64,000 nucleotides of DNA from Thermogutta sp039793925 (GTDB lineage: Bacteria > Planctomycetota > Planctomycetia > Pirellulales > Thermoguttaceae): the NCBI RefSeq assembly GCF_039793925.1, contig NZ_JBAMME010000307.1:23400-87399 (forward strand), written 5' to 3'. The position numbers and the translations under genes are program-made. The notes beneath the pieces are model-generated. The model saw only the letters and a list, made by a program, of their open reading frames with translations, was not told the origin of the DNA and ran no database searches. Below, piece by piece: positions 60,301 through 64,000 of this stretch; positions within the stretch are counted from its first letter, which is position 1, and each line of letters starts with the position of its first letter.

Positions 60301-61308
60301 GAGCAGCGGGGCACTATCCTTATCCGCAAGGCCTTGTATGGTGTTCTGGATGATCCACAGCGGACGAGGAATGTGACGGAAAAAATCCAGCAGTGGGTTA
60401 ACGAAGGCCGGCTGAGCTTTCAGGTTGCTGAGCTTGCTCAGGAAGATGACCCCGCTTATTTGATCGTGAAACGCTTGATCCTCGACTATGAGGTGGATGG
60501 TCAACCCGGGCACATCGAAGCGACTGATCCGGAAACTGTTCAATTTCCCAAAGCCGCCGTGCGGGAGCCTGTGGTGAAGCTGTTTTCGATTGCGGTGGGC
60601 CGGTACGAGTTAGCCGTCTCGCAGCCGGGAAAATACACCGTCAAAACGTCCCGCGGCCGGGAAATCTCGTTCACGGTCCCGCAACTGCCTCCCTGCCCCT
60701 CGCTTTCAGGTAAATGGGAGGTGCGGTTCCTCCCGGCGTCCTCCCAGCCAAAGTCGATCACGCTGGAAAAGCTGATCTCGTGGACGGAGTTCCCGGAGCC
60801 CGAGTACCGTTACTACTCAGGCCGGGCGGTGTATTCGACAGAAATATATTCGGAACCAACGAGTCGGAGTACTATGCGGAGTAAGAGGATCGTGGAGCTG
60901 GACCTCGGCGATGTGCAAGTGGCGGCTCAGGTTTCTGTTAACGGAAAGCCCGTGGGTGTTGTGTGGCATCCGCCGTATCGCATCGACATCGGGAGTCATT
61001 TGTGGCCGGGCACAAATACGCTGGAAATCGAGGTGGTCAACTTGTGGATCAATCGCATGATCGGAGACGAACAACTGCCAGAAGATTCCGAACGAAACCC
61101 AAATGGGACGCTCAAGCGCTGGCCCGATTGGCTGCTCCGCGGAGAGCCCTCACCTACCGGACGGCAGACGTTTACCACCTGGAGATTGTGGAAAAAGGAT
61201 GATCCGCTTCAGCCTTCCGGCCTCCTTGGACCGGTTCAGGTTCGGCAATGGGTGCCAATCCTCATTTCCCTTGAACACCAGACACCCGAGGTCATGCCGG
61301 GGCAATGA
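57331..61308 (+). CDS. Large exported GH106-type glycoside hydrolase (alpha-L-rhamnosidase-like)
   Basis: 1325 residues. A signal peptide (hydrophobic about 5-22, cleaved near SVWGQ) directs export. The N-terminal catalytic part begins with the family-like PWVYWFWLNGNLTREGIEADLQAMQEAGIGGVLIMEVDQG and continues through VNMNNDAGWTGSGGPWIKPEQAM, DSWEVGSQNW and GAEAFTATDAERWLGHPGN, resembling GH106 rhamnosidases. Two beta-sandwich carbohydrate-binding-like regions follow: one near residues 700-800 (YFRRVFELPADAKLSAAWLVITADNEFECKVNGRRVG) and one near 1175-1260 (VSVNGKPVGVVWHPPYRIDIGSHLWPGTNTLEIEVVN). It would release rhamnose from plant, algal or microbial glycans. GGGAG seven bases before the ATG. 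Stands alone. Confidence 0.87.
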   Translation: MRRFMSFLTLALGFEFLIASSVWGQVISSPPDPGSGMRGLFRSGSPSTRPWVYWFWLNGNLTREGIEADLQAMQEAGIGGVLIMEVDQGTPPGSVRFGSPEWQELFYFMLAEAGKRKIQVNMNNDAGWTGSGGPWIKPEQAMQRIVWSEITVEGPQAGQITLPQPSVVENYYREVAVLAFPRPANPARIDGIAYKSLAQVPGATLVVPGEVPEPPANQVIPAEKIVDLTGKMDSEGRLQWNVPEGKWTILRFGHTPTGARNHPSPEEGRGLECDKLSPEGADAAFEGLMGQLLKNWPKNLRRGGVLIRTHIDSWEVGSQNWTARMPEEFARRRGYDLRPYLPVIAGYVVGSREISERFLWDFRQTIGELVLENYAGRFRSLARKNGLELTIEAYTTCPVDELAYAGRADEPMGEFWSWSKYGAAFSCTEMASAAHVYGKKVVGAEAFTATDAERWLGHPGNIKELGDWAFCEGINRFVFHRYAMQPWTNPPRMPGMSMGPWGLHYERTQTWWSLVRPWHDYLARCQYLLQQGLFVADFCLLTPEAVPQTLAGQTAITRFGRPRERGPFNYDFCPPEVVLTRMAVQDGRLVLPDGMSYAVLVLPRVERMTLPLVQKITQFIKQGATVIGGPPTKTPGLAGYPDADAELRKLVEEVWGTAKAPGEITVRNYGNGRIIFGGPFSTAGGASENPGFDQAQWVWTTEGKPTSAVPVGHRYFRRVFELPADAKLSAAWLVITADNEFECKVNGRRVGRGDDFHRPYRMNVTGHLRPGKNLLAVDAFNAADSPNPAGLIAALHLKFDNGQQATIVTDKQWEWAASPPPAWDNDPAAPGDWKPVQEVGPLGIAPWGDVSDVGADPNLIPDLDEVFALAPKLGLIPDFRYETVSGEQALRYIHRRIDDIDVYFVANKTAHPIDALCFFRMKDKRPELWYPETGETVAPVVVYRTSEEGTELPLHLEGYESVFVMFMPNPPIPEYIVSILHEGRDVVWPSEQRGTILIRKALYGVLDDPQRTRNVTEKIQQWVNEGRLSFQVAELAQEDDPAYLIVKRLILDYEVDGQPGHIEATDPETVQFPKAAVREPVVKLFSIAVGRYELAVSQPGKYTVKTSRGREISFTVPQLPPCPSLSGKWEVRFLPASSQPKSITLEKLISWTEFPEPEYRYYSGRAVYSTEIYSEPTSRSTMRSKRIVELDLGDVQVAAQVSVNGKPVGVVWHPPYRIDIGSHLWPGTNTLEIEVVNLWINRMIGDEQLPEDSERNPNGTLKRWPDWLLRGEPSPTGRQTFTTWRLWKKDDPLQPSGLLGPVQVRQWVPILISLEHQTPEVMPGQ

Positions 61309-61347
61309 GATGAGGCGTCCCGTGCGTAAGACGCAGATCGCACTTTG

Positions 61348-61382
61348 AGATGAGGAATCGAGGCCTCAGCAAGACCTCATCT
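61348..61382. terminator. Inverted repeat between convergent GH106 and ligA genes
   Basis: AGATGAGG (61348-61355) pairs with CCTCATCT (61375-61382), with the palindrome GAGGCCTC inside the loop. It overlaps the ligA stop. There is no T-run, so a termination role is only suggested by its position. Confidence 0.35.
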
Positions 61383-63389
61383 TCGCGGTTTCCCGATCAT
61401 AGCTTCGAATTCCTCTTCGGTGATCGTGGGAACGCCGAGGGCCCGCGCCTTATCCAGCTTGCTGCCAGGATTTTCCCCCACCAGCACGAAATCCGTATTC
61501 CGTGAGACACTGGAGGCCGCATGGCCGCCCAGCCGTTCAATCAGCTCTTCAATTTCCTGTCGGGTGTAATTTTTGAGCGTTCCCGTCACCACGATGCTCT
61601 TGCCTGCGAGCGGCTTGGGAGCAGATTCCTCTGGCACGTCCTCAGTCATCTTGACTCCGCAGCGGCGGAGCTCCTCGATGATGTGCTGACCGCGTTCGCT
61701 GTGAAGAAAGTCATAAACACTCTTCGCGATAATGGGGCCTATTTCGTTAATCTGGGAAAGCTCTTCAACAGTGGCTCGACGGAGGCGGTCCATGCTGCGG
61801 AAGTGCCGCGCCAGGATGGCCGCCACCTTCGTGCCCACATGCCGAATCGCCAGCGCCGCCAGCAGGCGCGCCAGTCCACGGTTTTTGCTTTCCTCGATAT
61901 TCTTAAGCAACTTTGTGGCGGACTTCTCTCCCATGCGTTCCAGTTTCACCAGTTGATCCTTGGTCAGCCGATAGAGATCGGCATAGCTGCGGACGAGTCC
62001 CTTTTCCACAAGCTGGTCGATTAGTTTTTCACCCAGTCCCTCGATATCCATGGCATCGCGGCTTGCGTAATACCGCAGCCTTTCTTTGATTTGTGCTGGG
62101 CATTCATGATTGGGACAGCGGATGTAGACCCCGCCCTCATCACGCACCAAGGGGGTGTTGCATTCGGGACAATGCGTGGGGAACTTGAATTTGGGCAAAG
62201 GCCGTGTGCGTTCGTGCTTTTCCACGCGCACGATATGGGGAATGATTTTGCCAGCCTTTTCGACCACCACCACATCGCCGACCCGGACATCTTTGCGCTC
62301 GATTTCGTCGGCGTTATGGAGGCTGGCATGGGCCACCACGGTTCCCGCCAGAAGCACCGGCTCGAGATCGGCCACCGGCGTGACGACTCCCGTTTTCCCT
62401 ACCTGCACCCGAATGTGTAGCACCCGCGTTTTCGCCTCGTATTTTTCGAACTTGTAGGCCATGACCCACCGCGGACTTTTTGCTGTGGCGCCCAGCCGCT
62501 CGCGTTGATCAAAGCGGTTCACCTTAAGGACGAGGCCGTCGATTTCAAAGTCCAGTTCGTGAAGGTGCTCGATCTGTTCCTCGCAATACGCGATGGCCTT
62601 CTCGATATCGTCAAAACAGGCAACTCCCGGCGGGATGGGAATTCCCCAACCTTTGACTTTCTCCAGAAACTCCATGTGCGTCTTCACATCCAATCCCTCG
62701 GAATACCCCAGCCCGTGGGCAATGAACCGCAGTCGCCGCTGAGCGCAGATGCGGGGATCGAGAAGCCGGATGCTTCCCGCGGTGGCGTTGCGGGGATTGG
62801 CAAACAGAGGTTCACCGCGTTTTTTCTGTTCCTCGTTGAGTTTGACGAGGTCGGAGTTGGTCATGTAGACCTCGCCGCGGATTTCCACGATGGGGGGATG
62901 TCCTTTTCCGAGCAGCCGAAGCGGCACTCCGCGGACGGTGCGGATGTTGTGCGTCACATCGTCTCCCACGAATCCGTCGCCGCGCGTGACCCCCCGGACA
63001 AGTTGTCCGTTTTCGTAATGAATGGCCACCGCCACCCCATCGATTTTCGGCTCCACCACCCATTCCACCGGCTCGCCATTGAGGAGCTTCTGAACCCGCT
63101 GGGCAAAATTCCGCACCTCCTGAGCACTGTAGGTATTTTCGATCGACAGCATCGGGACTCGGTGCGGGACCTGCTGAAGCGTGTCAATCGGCTGTTCCCC
63201 CACACGCTGCGTGGGACTGTCCGGCGTGATCAGCTCCGGGTGCGCTTCCTCGAGTTCACGAAGCCGCTGCATCAAGCGATCGTATTCCAAGTCCGAGATT
63301 TCCGGCGAGGCCTCCACGTAATACTTGTAATCGTGGTAGCGGATCAGTTCCCGGAGACGCTGGATTTCCTCCGCCACATTCTCGCTCAT
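61377..63389 (-). CDS. ligA: NAD-dependent DNA ligase
   Basis: Seals nicks during replication and repair using NAD. The 670 residues comprise an Ia domain (DYKYYVEASPEISDLEYDRLM), the adenylation domain with active Lys115 in VVEPKIDGVAVA, an OB fold, a C4 zinc finger (CPECNTPLVRDEGGVYIRCPN-x3-C), helix-hairpin-helix repeats, and a C-terminal BRCT domain (LAGKSIVVTGTLKNYTRQEIEELIERLGG). Full length, no anomaly. Confidence 0.97.
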   Translation of the reverse strand: MSENVAEEIQRLRELIRYHDYKYYVEASPEISDLEYDRLMQRLRELEEAHPELITPDSPTQRVGEQPIDTLQQVPHRVPMLSIENTYSAQEVRNFAQRVQKLLNGEPVEWVVEPKIDGVAVAIHYENGQLVRGVTRGDGFVGDDVTHNIRTVRGVPLRLLGKGHPPIVEIRGEVYMTNSDLVKLNEEQKKRGEPLFANPRNATAGSIRLLDPRICAQRRLRFIAHGLGYSEGLDVKTHMEFLEKVKGWGIPIPPGVACFDDIEKAIAYCEEQIEHLHELDFEIDGLVLKVNRFDQRERLGATAKSPRWVMAYKFEKYEAKTRVLHIRVQVGKTGVVTPVADLEPVLLAGTVVAHASLHNADEIERKDVRVGDVVVVEKAGKIIPHIVRVEKHERTRPLPKFKFPTHCPECNTPLVRDEGGVYIRCPNHECPAQIKERLRYYASRDAMDIEGLGEKLIDQLVEKGLVRSYADLYRLTKDQLVKLERMGEKSATKLLKNIEESKNRGLARLLAALAIRHVGTKVAAILARHFRSMDRLRRATVEELSQINEIGPIIAKSVYDFLHSERGQHIIEELRRCGVKMTEDVPEESAPKPLAGKSIVVTGTLKNYTRQEIEELIERLGGHAASSVSRNTDFVLVGENPGSKLDKARALGVPTITEEEFEAMIGKPRR

Positions 63390-63603
63390 GGCGCACCCTT
63401 TCCCTGTTGGCGATCGTTGCCTGCCAGGCTACGGACGGACTGATCACATCAGAACAGAGAGAATAACCGTCACACTACGGTCAGCCGCAAAGAGACACTG
63501 TACCAACCAGCCCGACCAAATAAAAGCCGCTCGTAGAATTGGCGAAAACTCTTTGTCGGACAATTCCGGCCCACAAACGGTATGCCGTTTTAGTCAACGG
63601 CCG

Positions 63604-63987
63604 TCAATCGCACCCGCAGGCCACCACGCAGGAAACCGCCCCACCCCGCATGGCATTGGGAATGAGACACAAAAATCGCAACGGTTCAGGACCGGTGTTG
63701 CGAAACTGATGAGGGACACCGCCCGGCACGAAGACGACCGATCCCGGCCCGATTGGGAATTCTCGGCCGTTTTGAATGACGATTCCGCGCCCTGAGAGCA
63801 CAAACACCTCGTGTTCGTAATGATGCTGATGATGGGGCGTATGTCCGCCGGGCGCCACCTCAAACTGACGCATCGTGAAATTGGGTGCCCCATCGGGCTC
63901 CCCAATGAGGTGGCGCATCTTGCACCCCTGAGCACCTTCCATCGTCACCTCCTGAAGAGGGATTTCTTCAAAATGGACAACTTTCAT
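63604..63987 (-). CDS. Small cupin-domain protein
   Basis: 127 residues. Cupin motif 1 is GGHTPHHQHHYEHEVFVLSG, supplying several histidines and a glutamate for a metal; motif 2 is PGGVPHQFRN. Single-domain cupins of this sort bind a metal and may act as small dioxygenases, isomerases or sensors; the activity cannot be told. The C-terminal CVVACGCD adds three cysteines, which is unusual. AGGAG lies seven bases before the ATG. The 214 bases between it and ligA hold no gene. Confidence 0.88.
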   Translation of the reverse strand: MKVVHFEEIPLQEVTMEGAQGCKMRHLIGEPDGAPNFTMRQFEVAPGGHTPHHQHHYEHEVFVLSGRGIVIQNGREFPIGPGSVVFVPGGVPHQFRNTGPEPLRFLCLIPNAMRGGAVSCVVACGCD

Positions 63988-64000
63988 GGAAATTCTCCTG

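Noticed and set aside
1..64000. tRNA, rRNA, CRISPR, prophage or transposase genes
   Set aside because: Searched by eye for T-loop sequences, regularly spaced repeats, integrase and transposase motifs; none found. A tRNAscan or HMM search would be needed to be certain.

Overview
The window reads as a chromosomal stretch of a planctomycete, probably from the Pirellulales; a Thermoguttaceae-like thermophile is possible but is only a guess. The evidence is a DUF1559 prepilin-like protein with its H-x9-DG ending, a DUF1573 protein, a sulfatase, a very large secreted GH106-type rhamnosidase, a pyrophosphate-type phosphofructokinase and a FecR/anti-sigma-like membrane protein. GC looks to be in the upper fifties. 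A run of ten Ns at 52823-52832 shows that this is a draft or scaffolded assembly. I see no tRNA, rRNA, CRISPR array, prophage or insertion sequence. Most genes are housekeeping genes.

Layout. 0-2.7 kb: a PLP aminotransferase and an LptF/LptG-type permease. 3.3-7.5 kb: a 2-oxoacid:ferredoxin oxidoreductase (korAB) between two CBS-domain genes. 7.5-10.3 kb: a double-parvulin chaperone and an Rrf2 regulator. 10.6-15.8 kb, minus strand: yicC-gmk-rpoZ-coaC, then tpiA-secG, and galK. 16.1-18.5 kb: a sugar-nucleotide-type SDR and a family 2 glycosyltransferase. 18.6-21.1 kb: fliM and proA, minus strand. 21.3-26 kb: tyrA, an unusual PurS-like/PurL fusion, and purQ. 26.1-29.5 kb: the classic rpsB-tsf-pyrH-frr cluster with a readable promoter. 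29.5-34.9 kb: a TPR membrane protein with a C45-type hydrolase, a small zinc-ribbon protein, and a 770-residue FecR-like membrane protein. 35.2-38.8 kb: a DksA-type protein, then a divergent pair made of a glutamate-synthase-like FMN enzyme and an NrpR-type regulator. 38.8-47.8 kb: purH, sulfatase, endonuclease IV, a RluA-type pseudouridine synthase, a Memo-AMMECR1 fusion and a DnaG-like protein with a degraded Toprim. 47.9-56.9 kb, minus strand: DUF1559 protein, lipoprotein, proB, ROK kinase, PPi-PFK, DUF72, DUF1573 and accD. 57.3-64 kb: GH106, ligA and a cupin.

Most interesting locus. The nrpR/gltB-like divergon at 35.7-38.8 kb carries a GGTA-N6-TACC palindrome at 37427-37440. It overlaps the predicted -10 box of the glutamate-synthase-like gene. 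NrpR is best known as the 2-oxoglutarate-responsive nitrogen repressor of methanogens, and as I recall this is the operator form described for Methanosarcina. A complete regulator-operator-target set in a planctomycete deserves testing.

Other points worth attention are a dispersed, paired intergenic palindrome family (GGGGCAATTCA and its complement), the DnaG-like protein without its Toprim aspartates, the PurS-PurL fusion with a separate PurQ, and proof from the reading frame that the N-gap in the phosphofructokinase gene hides no missing sequence. Many automatically chosen starts (TTG or GTG upstream of a good SD plus ATG) are too long; preferred starts are given in each entry.
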